A stretch of 64,000 nucleotides of DNA from Microbacterium oxydans (GTDB lineage: Bacteria; Actinomycetota; Actinomycetes; Actinomycetales; Microbacteriaceae). The stretch is from positions 99,104-163,103 of the forward strand of contig NZ_JYIV01000024.1 of NCBI RefSeq assembly GCF_000956405.1, written 5' to 3'. The notes under the pieces were generated by a model. It was not told the origin of the DNA. It did no database searches and saw nothing but the letters and a program-made list of their open reading frames with translations. The position numbers and the translations under genes were made by a program. Positions 33,798 through 43,068 of the stretch are shown here, one piece after another. Position 1 is the stretch's first letter, and each line of letters opens with the position of its first letter.

Positions 33798-36248
33798 TCA
33801 GTACGAGGAGTAGACGGTCACCTCATCGATGCTCCACCAGTTGGTGGCGGTTCCGGTCTGCGTGATCCGGATGTAACGGGCGGTCTGCGGTGTGACCGAG
33901 ATCGGCCGCTTCCAGCCGAAGCCGATTCCCGTGCCCACAGTCGTCCAGGTGGTGCCGTTCGTCGAGAGCTGGAGCACGTACCCGCGCGGGTAGTCGTCTC
34001 GCTGACCGTTCGGCGTCTGCACCGTCACCATCGCGACGGTGCGGTTCGCTCCCATGTCGATCTGGTACCACTGTCCGTTCGCCTGGTTGGCGCCCGTGTT
34101 CCACTGCGTCGAGCTGTTCCCATCGATACCGCCGGCGAGCGACGAACCCGCGCCCACGGAGGATGCCGTCGCCGTCCAGCCGGACTTGCTGACCGAGACC
34201 GGGGTGAACGCGCTCGAACCACCCGAGTACTTCTTCACGGTCGCCGCCATGCGGTCGTTCGCGGTGAAGTTCGCGGTGCCGAAACGCTGCAGCTTCTGGA
34301 TGAAGGTCGCGGATCCGTCGGTATTGATGACGGGCACGGGGCTCGGGTTGTTCGAGTAGAAGCCCCAGTACCCCTGGCCGTCAGCGTCTCCGCCCTTGAC
34401 CTTGTAGGTCCAGTTCGACCACGACTGATTCTGCGCGTTGAGGCCGGCCATCCATCGTGCCCACACGTCGTCGTAGTAGTACAGCGAGTACTCGCCGAAC
34501 AGGACGGGCACGCCCGGGTTGGAGAGCAGTCCTGGCAGCGCGTTCAGCTGGTTCGTGACGAGCTGGTTCTGGGCGTTCCAGTCCTTCTGGTTCGGCATGT
34601 CGTACGGGTGCAGCTGATACATCACGTTCGTCCATCCGTACGTGGAAGGGGGGGTGATGTTCTGGTACCCGAAGAAGGCTCCCATCATGATGATGTGGTC
34701 GGGATCGATGGCTCGGACCGCGCTGTAGAGCCGGTTGTAGACGGCGCTCTTCTGAGCGACGTCGTCGGCGTCCTCGTTGAAGTCCATGAGGGGCTCGTTG
34801 ATGAGGTCGTACGCGGCGACGGCGGGGTTGTTCTTGTAGCGCGTGGCGATGGCCTTCCAGATGTTCTCGGTCCAGGTCTGAGCGTCGGCACTGCCCCAGA
34901 AACCGTTGGGGTTGGGGCCGATCCGTCCGCAGCTGCCCCACGGGCAGCCACCGCCGGGCACGGTGTGGAGGTCGAGTACCGTGTAGATGCCGCGCTGGCT
35001 GAGCTGATCGATCGTCCAGTCGATCTTCTTCCAGGGGTCCGCCTTGAAGGTGCCGTCGACGTTCAGGAACGTCATCCAGCCGAGGGGGAGTCGGACGAAG
35101 TTCACTCCGAGGTCGGCGATGTTGTCGAAGTCCGCCGCGGTGATCCAGGTGTCTTCGTGAGCATCGCGAATGGCCTGTGCGCCGGCGGTGCCGAACCGTG
35201 CGTTGAGATCGACCTGAAGGCTGTAGTCGTCGGAGTTCAACGCGACGGCCATCTCGCCGATCGACCACCACTGTGCCGCGGTTCCCGTCTGGTTCACGCG
35301 CACGTACTGCGCGGACACCGGCGCGAAGGTGATGTTCGTCGCCTTGAACGTGCCGACGCCCGAGGCCACCTGGGTCCAGGTGGAGCCGTTGTTGGATACC
35401 TGGACGGTGTAGCCGCGGGGGTAATCCCCCTCTGAGGAGTTGTTCTTCTGGGTGTCGAGCGTGACGTTGTTGACGGTCATGCGCGCGCCGAGGTTCAGCT
35501 GAACCCATTGACCGGGTGCCTGTGCGGCGTTGCTGGTCCACCGATTGTCGACGTTGCCGTCGATCAGGGCCGCGGCTGCGGTGCCGCCCGACGCCGTGGC
35601 CGTCCACTGCGTGCGGTCGAACGATGTGGCGTCGTTGAAGACGTTGAACTCTCCGACCGACCACCAGTCGCCGGCTGACCCGGTCTGAGTGAGTCGCACA
35701 TAGCGGGCGACCGTCGGGGCGAAGGCGGCCGTGGTGACCCGGTTCGCCGCGGCGCCGGCGACCGTGGCCACCGTGGTCCACGACGATCCGTTCGCGGAGA
35801 CCTGGACGGTGAGACTGCGCGGGAAGTCGCCTGCCGCGAAGTTCGTGTGGTTCACGGTGATGCGGTTGAAGCGCGACGCTGCCCCGAGATCGACACCGAG
35901 CCACTCGGATCCCGACTGGCCTGCGTTCGTCGTCCACCGGGTGGAGTCGTCTCCGTCGAAGGCGAGGGCTGCGTTGCCCGCGGACGCCGTGGGCGCCCAG
36001 CCGGTCCGGTCGAGTGCGAACTCGCCCAGGGGGGACATCCAGTCCTCCTGCGTGAGCCACCCGCCGAGGTTGGTTCCGCGGAGGTTAACGGTCGAGCCGG
36101 TGCCTGAATTTGTCTTGATGACGTTGCCGTTCACCTTCAGGAAGTCACCGGCCGCGAGCGGCGCCGCGTTCGCGGCCACGGGTGCCGACACGAGCGCCAC
36201 CGCAGCCAGGCAGGCGACCACAGCACCTGCGAGCAATCGTTTCTTCAT
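33798..36248 (-). CDS. Secreted GH5 glucanase with CBM32/discoidin domains, two nested in the catalytic domain
   Basis: 816 aa from ATG 36246-36248 after CGGAG. Signal peptide about 1-28. The GH5 fold begins at about 54-77 (NLRGTNLGGWL) and is interrupted by two F5/8 type C (CBM32-like) domains (about 78-203 and 208-337). It resumes at about 341 (YSLQVDLNARFG..EDTWITAADF). Acid/base Glu485 lies in DLINEPL and nucleophile Glu586 in LFGEYS. A third F5/8C domain ends the protein (about 678-816). The LRGxNLGGWL start is typical of exo-beta-1,3-glucanase-like GH5. Secreted beta-glucan degrader, divergent from an ABC importer. Confidence 0.88.
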   Translation of the reverse strand: MKKRLLAGAVVACLAAVALVSAPVAANAAPLAAGDFLKVNGNVIKTNSGTGSTVNLRGTNLGGWLTQEDWMSPLGEFALDRTGWAPTASAGNAALAFDGDDSTRWTTNAGQSGSEWLGVDLGAASRFNRITVNHTNFAAGDFPRSLTVQVSANGSSWTTVATVAGAAANRVTTAAFAPTVARYVRLTQTGSAGDWWSVGEFNVFNDATSFDRTQWTATASGGTAAAALIDGNVDNRWTSNAAQAPGQWVQLNLGARMTVNNVTLDTQKNNSSEGDYPRGYTVQVSNNGSTWTQVASGVGTFKATNITFAPVSAQYVRVNQTGTAAQWWSIGEMAVALNSDDYSLQVDLNARFGTAGAQAIRDAHEDTWITAADFDNIADLGVNFVRLPLGWMTFLNVDGTFKADPWKKIDWTIDQLSQRGIYTVLDLHTVPGGGCPWGSCGRIGPNPNGFWGSADAQTWTENIWKAIATRYKNNPAVAAYDLINEPLMDFNEDADDVAQKSAVYNRLYSAVRAIDPDHIIMMGAFFGYQNITPPSTYGWTNVMYQLHPYDMPNQKDWNAQNQLVTNQLNALPGLLSNPGVPVLFGEYSLYYYDDVWARWMAGLNAQNQSWSNWTYKVKGGDADGQGYWGFYSNNPSPVPVINTDGSATFIQKLQRFGTANFTANDRMAATVKKYSGGSSAFTPVSVSKSGWTATASSVGAGSSLAGGIDGNSSTQWNTGANQANGQWYQIDMGANRTVAMVTVQTPNGQRDDYPRGYVLQLSTNGTTWTTVGTGIGFGWKRPISVTPQTARYIRITQTGTATNWWSIDEVTVYSSY

Positions 36249-36312
36249 TGAAACTCCGTTGTTCAGGTCGCACCCGGTGTGCGAGTGCGCCAATTCTGGC
36301 AACCCGCTCGCA

Positions 36313-36347
36313 CTTTGTCTAGGACTTAGGATAAGGTCTGGACAAAG
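36313..36347. promoter_or_regulatory. Inverted repeat operator in divergent GH5/importer promoter
   Basis: CTTTGTC (36313-36319) and GACAAAG (36341-36347) are perfect inverse arms, extended by YAG/CTR inside. They lie between the secreted GH5 gene and the sugar-binding protein gene, so one site can serve both promoters. The ROK regulator encoded at 40936 is the obvious candidate to bind it. Confidence 0.55.
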
Positions 36348-36443
36348 GAGTTCGGTGGGCGACACCTGTACCAGCCGACCCGTCGTCGCTACAACGCCGT
36401 ATCCGCTCTCCCCGAGCGTGACGACCACCCGAAAGGAACCTCA

Positions 36444-37694
36444 ATGAAGAGATCACGCATCCTGCCGATCCTGGCAGGCGCCACCGCCGGCACCCTGTTG
36501 TTCGCCGGTTGCGCCGCCGGTGCCGGCGACGGCGATGGCGCATCCGCCGACTCGCTCACCGTGTGGGTGATGGGGGACAGCTCCGCGCATTTCGACGAGC
36601 TCGTCGCCCCGTTCGCCGAAGACAGCGGCATCACCGTCAAGACCGTGGCGATCCCGTGGGACGCCATCGACCAGAAGTTCACCACCGCGGTCGCATCCGG
36701 CGAAGGCCCCGACATCATCCAGATCGGCGTCTCGAAGCTGCGCACGTTCGCCGACTCCGGCGCGCTCCTCACGCTCGACGACAGCACGCTCAAGGGGTAT
36801 GAGAACCTCGCATCGGACAAGTTCATCGACGGGATCGGCGGCGACGCCACCGCTGTCGGCGGGAACGTCGTCAGCGTCCCCTGGGTCAGCGACACCCGTG
36901 TCCTCTACTACCGAACGGACATCCTCGCCGAACAGGGCATCACGGAAGCGCCGAAGACCTGGGACGACCTGCGTGCGGACGCGAAGACGCTCGCCGCCCG
37001 GGGTGACGGCCAGTACGGGTACTACATCCCGCAGTGGGACTCCAGCCTCCCCGTGATCATGACCTGGGATCAGGGGGGCGACATCGTCGGCGCTGACGGC
37101 GACATCGACTTCGACACGCCTGAGTTCCGCGATGCCGTGGATCTCTACACCGGCCTTTACGCGGACGGCTCCGTTCCGACGAACGCCGACTTCGACCAGA
37201 CCCAGGGCTTCACCTCGGGGACGACGCCCCTGCTGCTGTCGGGGCCCTACCTGGCCAACGCCATCAAGGACGCGGCTCCGGAACTCGACGGCAAGTGGGC
37301 TGTCGCCCCGGTGCCTGCCGCGAAGGACAACACCTCGTTGCTCGCAGGCTCGAACCTGGGTGTGTGGGGCTCGACGAAGAACGAGGAGGGGGCACTCAAG
37401 CTCCTCGATTACCTCTCCGACCCCGCCACGCAGCTGGAGTGGTACAAGCTCGACAGCCAGCTCCCGACGGTGAAGGCCGCGCTCGCCGACGGCGCACTCG
37501 TCGATGACCCGCTCGCCAGCGTGTATGCCGAGCAGCTGCTGAACGCGAAGCTCCTCCCGCTCGTTCCGAACTGGGACGGGGACACGGGCAAGGCGCTCCT
37601 GGATGCGCTGAACTCCATCGTGCTCACCGGCGCGAACACGGACGATGCCATCGACGGGCTCATCAGCGCGACCAGCGGCACCTCCACCAAGTAG
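36444..37694 (+). CDS. ABC sugar importer, substrate-binding lipoprotein
   Basis: 416 aa, family 1 extracellular solute-binding protein. Signal peptide with lipobox LLFAGC (Cys about 23), then an acidic linker and the SBP fold (FTTAVASGEGPDIIQIGVSKL, VPWVSDTRVLYYRTDIL). First gene of an importer operon with two permeases and no ATPase, which is usual for Actinobacteria that share MsiK-type ATPases. The cargo is inferred to be beta-glucan oligosaccharides from the two GH5 neighbours. Confidence 0.9.
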   Translation: MKRSRILPILAGATAGTLLFAGCAAGAGDGDGASADSLTVWVMGDSSAHFDELVAPFAEDSGITVKTVAIPWDAIDQKFTTAVASGEGPDIIQIGVSKLRTFADSGALLTLDDSTLKGYENLASDKFIDGIGGDATAVGGNVVSVPWVSDTRVLYYRTDILAEQGITEAPKTWDDLRADAKTLAARGDGQYGYYIPQWDSSLPVIMTWDQGGDIVGADGDIDFDTPEFRDAVDLYTGLYADGSVPTNADFDQTQGFTSGTTPLLLSGPYLANAIKDAAPELDGKWAVAPVPAAKDNTSLLAGSNLGVWGSTKNEEGALKLLDYLSDPATQLEWYKLDSQLPTVKAALADGALVDDPLASVYAEQLLNAKLLPLVPNWDGDTGKALLDALNSIVLTGANTDDAIDGLISATSGTSTK

Positions 37695-37708
37695 GCCGCC
37701 TCCGACAC

Positions 37709-37735
37709 GGGGCGGTGGCCCTCGGTCACCGCCCC
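37709..37735 (+). terminator. Intra-operon hairpin after binding-protein gene
   Basis: GGGGCGGTG (37709-37717) and CACCGCCCC (37727-37735) form a perfect 9-bp stem between the binding-protein stop and the first permease. Such hairpins partially terminate or stabilise the upstream message, giving more binding protein than permease. The second importer has the same arrangement. Confidence 0.6.
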
Positions 37736-37756
37736 GCACCACTTCCTGGAGTGCAC

Positions 37757-38635
37757 ATGAAAACCCGGTCAGCACCCTACGTTCTCATCGCGCCCGCCAT
37801 GGCCCTCCTCCTGGCCTTCGGCGTGCTTCCGATCCTCGTCGCGCTGTTGGTGAGCTTCACCGACATGAACCTCGCCGGTCTCGGCAACTGGTCGCGGATC
37901 CAGTTCATCGGCATCGAGAACTACACCGCGCTGTTCTCCGATCCGAGCTTCTGGCAAGCGCTGATGAACACGGGCATCTTCGCCATCCTCGGTGTGCCGG
38001 CCGTGGTGCTGCTGTCGCTGGTGATCGCACTCTTGCTCAATCGCTCAGGACACTGGTTCTTCCGCGCGCTGCGCTCGTTCTACTTCGTCCCGGCCATCAC
38101 GGCCATCGTCGCGATCTCCCTGGTGTGGGGCTACCTCTACAACACGCAGTTCGGGCTGTTCAACTACCTGCTGTCGCTCGTCGGGCTTCCCCCGGTGCAA
38201 TGGCTCAGCGACCCCGTGATGGTCAAGTTCTCGCTCGTGCTGGTCGCCGTCTGGCGCGGGACGGGGCTCAACATCATCATCTTCCTCGCTGCTCTCCAGG
38301 GCGTGCCCAAGGAGTACCTCGAAGCGGCGAGCCTCGACGGCGCCGGCGAGTTCCGCAAGGCCGTCTCCATCGTCATACCGCTGCTGCGTTTCGCGATCTT
38401 CTTCGTCACCATCACGACGATCATCGCCTGGCTGCAGTTCTTCGACGAACCGTTCGTCCTGACCAAGGGCGGGCCACTCGGGGCATCGACGAGCGTCTCC
38501 CTGTTCCTGTATCAGACCGGTTTCTCCTCCAGCCAGTTCGGTTACGCCAGCGCGGGATCCGTGATCCTGTTCCTCATCATCGCGGCGGTCACCCTCATCC
38601 AGATCCGCGGAAGGAAAGCCGATGCAGACTACTGA
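37757..38635 (+). CDS. ABC sugar importer permease (MalF/UgpA type)
   Basis: 292 aa from ATG 37757 with CTGGAG upstream; six membrane helices. The EAA loop for ATPase contact reads EYLEAASLDGAGEFRKAVSIVIP. First permease of the beta-glucan-associated importer. Its end overlaps the second permease gene by 14 nt. Confidence 0.9.
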   Translation: MKTRSAPYVLIAPAMALLLAFGVLPILVALLVSFTDMNLAGLGNWSRIQFIGIENYTALFSDPSFWQALMNTGIFAILGVPAVVLLSLVIALLLNRSGHWFFRALRSFYFVPAITAIVAISLVWGYLYNTQFGLFNYLLSLVGLPPVQWLSDPVMVKFSLVLVAVWRGTGLNIIIFLAALQGVPKEYLEAASLDGAGEFRKAVSIVIPLLRFAIFFVTITTIIAWLQFFDEPFVLTKGGPLGASTSVSLFLYQTGFSSSQFGYASAGSVILFLIIAAVTLIQIRGRKADADY

Positions 38636-39503
38636 TCTGACCGTTGCTGCGGCGGTCGCACGACCTCCGCGACGACCGCGCGCCCAGGGGTCGTCGCGAG
38701 CACTCACCGTCATCATCGGCGTCGCCCTCGCCATCGGCGCCCTCATCACCGCATTGCCGTTCCTGTGGATGGTGTTCACGTCTGTGAAGCCGCGCAGCGA
38801 ATCGGTGGCCTACCCGCCCGTCCCGATACCTCAGAACCCCACGTTCGAGTGGTTCGTGCAGCTCTTCCAGGAGCTCGACTTCGGGCCGTACATCGTGAAC
38901 ACGCTCGCCATCGTCCTCATCAGCATGGTGGGGCTGCTCCTCATGGCGATGGCCGGCTACGGCTTCGCGAAGTTCGACTTCCGCGGGCGGGAGCCGCTGT
39001 TCTTCCTGGTCCTCGTCACCATGATGATCCCCGTCCAGGTGACGATGATCCCCACGTACCTCATTCTCAACGGGGCCAAGCTCACCAACACCCTCGTCGG
39101 CATCGCCCTGCCGACGCTCGTGTCGGGGTTCAGCATCTTCCTGTTCCGCCAGTTCATGTCCACGATCCCGACGGAGATGCTCGAGGCGGCTCGGATCGAC
39201 GGCGCCTCGGAGATGCGGATCTTCGCGCAGATCGTGCTTCCACTGTCGAAGCCGATCCTCGCGGTCCAGGTCGTGCTCACCTTCATCGCCGGATGGAACA
39301 GCTTCCTCTGGCCGCTCATCCTCGCCAACGACGAACGGCTGTACACCCTGTCCGTCGGTGTCGCCCTCCTCAACCAGCAGATCGCGACCAACCCGTCGCT
39401 GCAGATGGCGGCCGCAACCCTGATGGTGGTTCCGATCCTCATCGTCTTCGTGGTCTTCCAACGCTTCGTCGTCCAGGGCTTCGCGCTCTCCGGCCTGAAA
39501 TGA
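38622..39503 (+). CDS. ABC sugar importer permease (MalG type)
   Basis: 293 aa from ATG 38622, with GGAAGGAAA upstream inside the preceding gene. Six helices; EAA loop EMLEAARIDGASEMRIFAQIVLP. Forms the heterodimeric channel with the previous permease. An ATPase is not encoded in the window. Its TGA overlaps the region of the next gene's ribosome site. Confidence 0.9.
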   Translation: MQTTDLTVAAAVARPPRRPRAQGSSRALTVIIGVALAIGALITALPFLWMVFTSVKPRSESVAYPPVPIPQNPTFEWFVQLFQELDFGPYIVNTLAIVLISMVGLLLMAMAGYGFAKFDFRGREPLFFLVLVTMMIPVQVTMIPTYLILNGAKLTNTLVGIALPTLVSGFSIFLFRQFMSTIPTEMLEAARIDGASEMRIFAQIVLPLSKPILAVQVVLTFIAGWNSFLWPLILANDERLYTLSVGVALLNQQIATNPSLQMAAATLMVVPILIVFVVFQRFVVQGFALSGLK

Positions 39504-39514
39504 AAGGCGCATCC

Positions 39515-40936
39515 ATGCCCAGATTCAACGGATTCGTCCATGCAGACGGCCACACGATCGTCGATGGGAGCGGCAACGCCCTCCTGCTCCGAGGGGTTGG
39601 GCTCGGCAACTGGCTGCTGCCCGAGGGGTACATGTGGAAGTTCGGCGACGAGATGAGCTCACCGCGACAGATCGAGAAGCGCATCGAGTCGCTCGTCGGC
39701 GCCGAGGCCGCTGCCGACTTCTGGACGCGTTTCCGCGACACGTTCATCACCGAGAAGGACATCGCCCGCATCGCCGAGCTGGGCTTCGACCACGTCAGGC
39801 TGCCGCTGAACTCCCGCTACCTCGTCACCGACGACGGGGAGTTCCTCGCCGAGGGGTTCGACCGCATCGACGACCTCCTGGCCTGGTGCGAGCGACATGG
39901 CCTCTGGGTGCTGCTCGACCTCCACGGCGCACCGGGAGGTCAAACCGGGACCAACATCGATGACTCCCCGAACGGCCGACCCGAGCTCTTCATGGACGAC
40001 CGCTGGCGCGCGCTGACGATCTCGCTCTGGGTGGAGATCGCTCGGCGGTATCGGGACAACACCGTCGTCCTCGGCTACGACCTCCTCAACGAGCCCCTCC
40101 CGAACGAGTGGCAGCACACCTACGCGACCGAGCTCGCGCAGCTCTACCAGGACCTCACCGTCGCGATCCGCGCTGTCGACGCCCGCCACCTCCTGATGTA
40201 CGAAGGAGCGCACTGGGCGACGAACTGGTCGATCTTCACCGAGGTGTGGGATCGCAACTCCGCCCTGCAGTTCCACCGCTACTGGTGCCCGCCGGACGAG
40301 TCGAGCATCGAGGAGTACCTCGAAACCCGGAAGCGCCTCGGCCTTCCCATCTATATGGGCGAGGGAGGTGAGAACACCCCGGAATGGATCTACACCGCCC
40401 ACCGTCTGTACGAACGCCACGGCATCGGGTGGAACTTCTGGCCCTGGAAGAAGCTGGACACACGCACGTCGCCCGTTTCCGCATCACGCCCGACAGGATG
40501 GGACGAGATCGCCGTCCCCGCTGAGACGCCCGCGCCCGCAGAGGCGACTGCGATCCTGAACGAGTTCGTCGAGGCCGTCGCACTCGATCGATGCACACCC
40601 AACCCCACCGTCGTGGATGCCATGTTCGCGCGGGCGCCTCTCTCCATCCCCGCGTGGGGGCACGCTCCGGTGACGGGTGATGACACGAGGCACCTGGCCG
40701 CTCTGGGAGAGACGACCCGCTGGCATCACACCGCCGGGGAGCCGTACGCGGACGACGAACAGGTTCCGGTGCGAATGGTCGCGGGCGATGAACGTCGCTA
40801 CCCGCTCGCTGCCGCACCCGCGTCGTTGACCGTGCATGCCGATCCGTCCGAGCTCGTCACCGCGCGGTGGGATGGCGCCGCGATCGTGGTCGAGGCGACA
40901 GGGGCGGCCATGATCCACAGGGTCGTCGTGGCCTGA
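39515..40936 (+). CDS. Cytoplasmic GH5 glycosidase (beta-glucosidase/exo-glucanase type)
   Basis: 473 aa from ATG 39515 (AAAGG 7 nt upstream); an in-frame ATG at 39500 overlaps the permease stop. No signal peptide. GH5 catalytic domain: start LLLRGVGLGNWLLPEG, acid/base Glu in YDLLNEPLP, nucleophile Glu in IYMGEGGEN. A C-terminal beta-type region of about 90 residues follows. Same subfamily style as the secreted enzyme. It probably hydrolyses the imported oligosaccharides. Overlaps the ROK gene by 1 nt. Confidence 0.87.
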   Translation: MPRFNGFVHADGHTIVDGSGNALLLRGVGLGNWLLPEGYMWKFGDEMSSPRQIEKRIESLVGAEAAADFWTRFRDTFITEKDIARIAELGFDHVRLPLNSRYLVTDDGEFLAEGFDRIDDLLAWCERHGLWVLLDLHGAPGGQTGTNIDDSPNGRPELFMDDRWRALTISLWVEIARRYRDNTVVLGYDLLNEPLPNEWQHTYATELAQLYQDLTVAIRAVDARHLLMYEGAHWATNWSIFTEVWDRNSALQFHRYWCPPDESSIEEYLETRKRLGLPIYMGEGGENTPEWIYTAHRLYERHGIGWNFWPWKKLDTRTSPVSASRPTGWDEIAVPAETPAPAEATAILNEFVEAVALDRCTPNPTVVDAMFARAPLSIPAWGHAPVTGDDTRHLAALGETTRWHHTAGEPYADDEQVPVRMVAGDERRYPLAAAPASLTVHADPSELVTARWDGAAIVVEATGAAMIHRVVVA

Positions 40937-42222
40937 TGGCGTTCGCCGATCCCGTCCGCGCATCCGGCGAAGAGTATCGTCGACTTATCGTGAACGGACG
41001 AACGCCCCCTCGCACAGGACAGCGACAGAAGGACCCCTCGACGGTCACGTCGCTGAGACAACGGAACCGTTCACTTCTGCTCAAGCGGATCATCATCGAT
41101 CAGGAGACCACGCGCGCCGAGCTCGTGGATGCGACCGGGCTGTCTGCTGCCTCCGTCGCCAACATCGTGGTCGAGCTCCTCGACGAGGGGCTCATCGAGG
41201 AACGCGGAAGCAGGTCGTCCCAGGGCGGCCGCCCGATCGCCGTCATCGCACCGCGGGCCGATCGTGCCATCACCGTCGGCATCGACGTCGGCGAGCGGGG
41301 CATCGCGGCGGAGATCTTCAACCTGTCCATGATCAGGATCGACCGGGAGTTCCGTGGCGGGCAGGTCGAGGAGTCACCGGAACGCATCGCCTCGGACATC
41401 CAGGATGCGCTGGCTGCGCTTCGAGCACGCAACGAGGAACGCTGGAGCACACTCATCGGAGTGGGACTGGGCCTTCCGGGCATCGTCGAGAACAACGCGG
41501 ACGGCACCCAGACGCTCTACGCACAGAGCTTGGGCTGGGATGCCGTCGACATCGCGGATCTCTGCTCCCTCGAGGGGATCCCCACCTTCGCCGAGAACGG
41601 CGCCAAGCTGCAGACCCGGGCCGAGCTCTGGTTCGGGAATGCGAAGCACACCGATCATGCCGTGGTCGCGATGCTGGGCCGTGGCGTCGGTCTCGGAGTC
41701 ATCAGCGGTGGCGAACTCGTCACGGGAAGTCGATCTGCAGCCGGAGAGTGGGGGCACACGACGTTGCAGCTGAACGGAGACCTCTGCCGTTGCGGCAACC
41801 GCGGATGCGTCGAGGCCTACATCGGCGGCGACGCCATCGTCCGCCGCTGGAAGGCCACGGGTGCAGACGTGACGGGTTCGGGATGGTCCGCGCTCACCCA
41901 CCTCACCGACGCGGACCGCGCCGGTGACGAGCGGGCGCAGCGTCTCGTCGCATCGGTCGTCGACGAGCTGGGAGCGGCGCTCGGAACGGTGGTCAACCTC
42001 ACGAACCCCACCCGGGTGCTCCTGGGTGGCTGGGTAGGCGAGAAGCTGATGGCCGAGTACCCGACGGAGATCGACGCGGCGATACGTCGCCACGCGCTTG
42101 TGCGTCCCGCGTCGCAGTTCACCCTCGACAGCACCAAGTTCGGCGGAGATGCCGTGGCTGCCGGTGCCGGCCTGCTGCCACTGGAAGCACTCATCCGCAC
42201 CGGCTGGACCATCAGCCGGTAG
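40936..42222 (+). CDS. ROK-family transcriptional regulator
   Basis: 428 aa from ATG 40936 (TGATG overlap). The N-terminal winged HTH (TRAELVDATGLSAASVANIVVELLDEGLIEERG) is followed by a ROK kinase-like domain with GIDVGERG and the zinc site CRCGNRGCVEAYIGG. As last gene of the importer/GH5 operon it is the likely local repressor, releasing DNA on binding a sugar. Converges with the mutarotase gene, overlapping by 11 bp. Confidence 0.9.
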   Translation: MAFADPVRASGEEYRRLIVNGRTPPRTGQRQKDPSTVTSLRQRNRSLLLKRIIIDQETTRAELVDATGLSAASVANIVVELLDEGLIEERGSRSSQGGRPIAVIAPRADRAITVGIDVGERGIAAEIFNLSMIRIDREFRGGQVEESPERIASDIQDALAALRARNEERWSTLIGVGLGLPGIVENNADGTQTLYAQSLGWDAVDIADLCSLEGIPTFAENGAKLQTRAELWFGNAKHTDHAVVAMLGRGVGLGVISGGELVTGSRSAAGEWGHTTLQLNGDLCRCGNRGCVEAYIGGDAIVRRWKATGADVTGSGWSALTHLTDADRAGDERAQRLVASVVDELGAALGTVVNLTNPTRVLLGGWVGEKLMAEYPTEIDAAIRRHALVRPASQFTLDSTKFGGDAVAAGAGLLPLEALIRTGWTISR

Positions 42223-43068
42223 CTCTCCAATGGTTCGCGTCGCCGGTAGGCCGCGCGGAATCCGAAGAGGAGGCGGGAGCGCCGATCTCCCGCAACCGTA
42301 TCCACCACCTCAGCGGGTGACTGCGGCTCACTGTGGGGGCTGCGGCGGCGGAGGCGGCGTCAGCGAGTGAGTCGAACGGGGCCAGGGCCGGTTCGATCGC
42401 AATCACCGGGCTCGATGCGTACGCACCGGGGTCCAGCCAGAGCGCGACGCACGGCAGGGCGATGCCGTCCCAGCGCACTTCCAGGCCGGAGCCGTCGGAG
42501 CGGCGCAGAACCACACGGTCGATGGGTGCGGTAGACCACCATTTCGCACCGTCCGCCGATTCCAGCAACGACCCGGGATCCAGGTTCGCGCCGAACTTCT
42601 GGACCTTTTCCGCCGGGTGGGTGCGCCTCCAGGTACCGGCCCTCCCGACGTCGAGAGTCATCCCCGCTCCCACGAGAACTGGGGGTGAGCGACCCACTGG
42701 ACGGGCCGGTCCTCTGGTGCGGTGCTGCTGAGCGTGTACGAGAGGTGCAGGGACGCGTCCCGGCTCATGATCCGTCGGCGGAGCCGCATCCATGCCACGT
42801 CGACCCAGTGATCGTCGGCGTCACCTTCCCACGGGCGATTCCACGCGTCACCGTGGTCGCTCCAGTCGTCGAAGCCTGCGTCGTGCGGCACGCGGCACGC
42901 GGTGATCGTCGGCAGCATCTCATCCCAGCCGCCGACCGAGGAGGAGGTGAAGCTCGAGAGGGTGCGCTCTCCTGTCGCCGGATGAAGCCATTCCCCGCTC
43001 GCACCGCGCAGACTCCGCCACCGCGCTCCGTCTGGCAGGTCGGGAGCACCGAACGTCAGCGTCGTCAT
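42212..43068 (-). pseudogene. Aldose 1-epimerase (mutarotase) family gene split by a frameshift
   Basis: The first part (43068 to 42658, 136 codons) has GGWDEMLPTITACR, SDHGDAWNRPW and VAHPQFSWERG, the N-terminal half of a galactose-mutarotase-like protein. It stops at TGA 42660-42658. The second half (from 42661) continues in the -1 frame (MTLDVGRAGTWRR..., IALPCVALWLDPG, VIAIEPALAPFDSLADA, HPLRWWIRL). Adding one G to the GGGG run (42665-42662) rejoins the frame exactly as ..ERGMTLDV... This is either a real inactivating deletion, programmed slippage or a sequence error. Third gene of the SDR-GntR operon. Confidence 0.8.
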
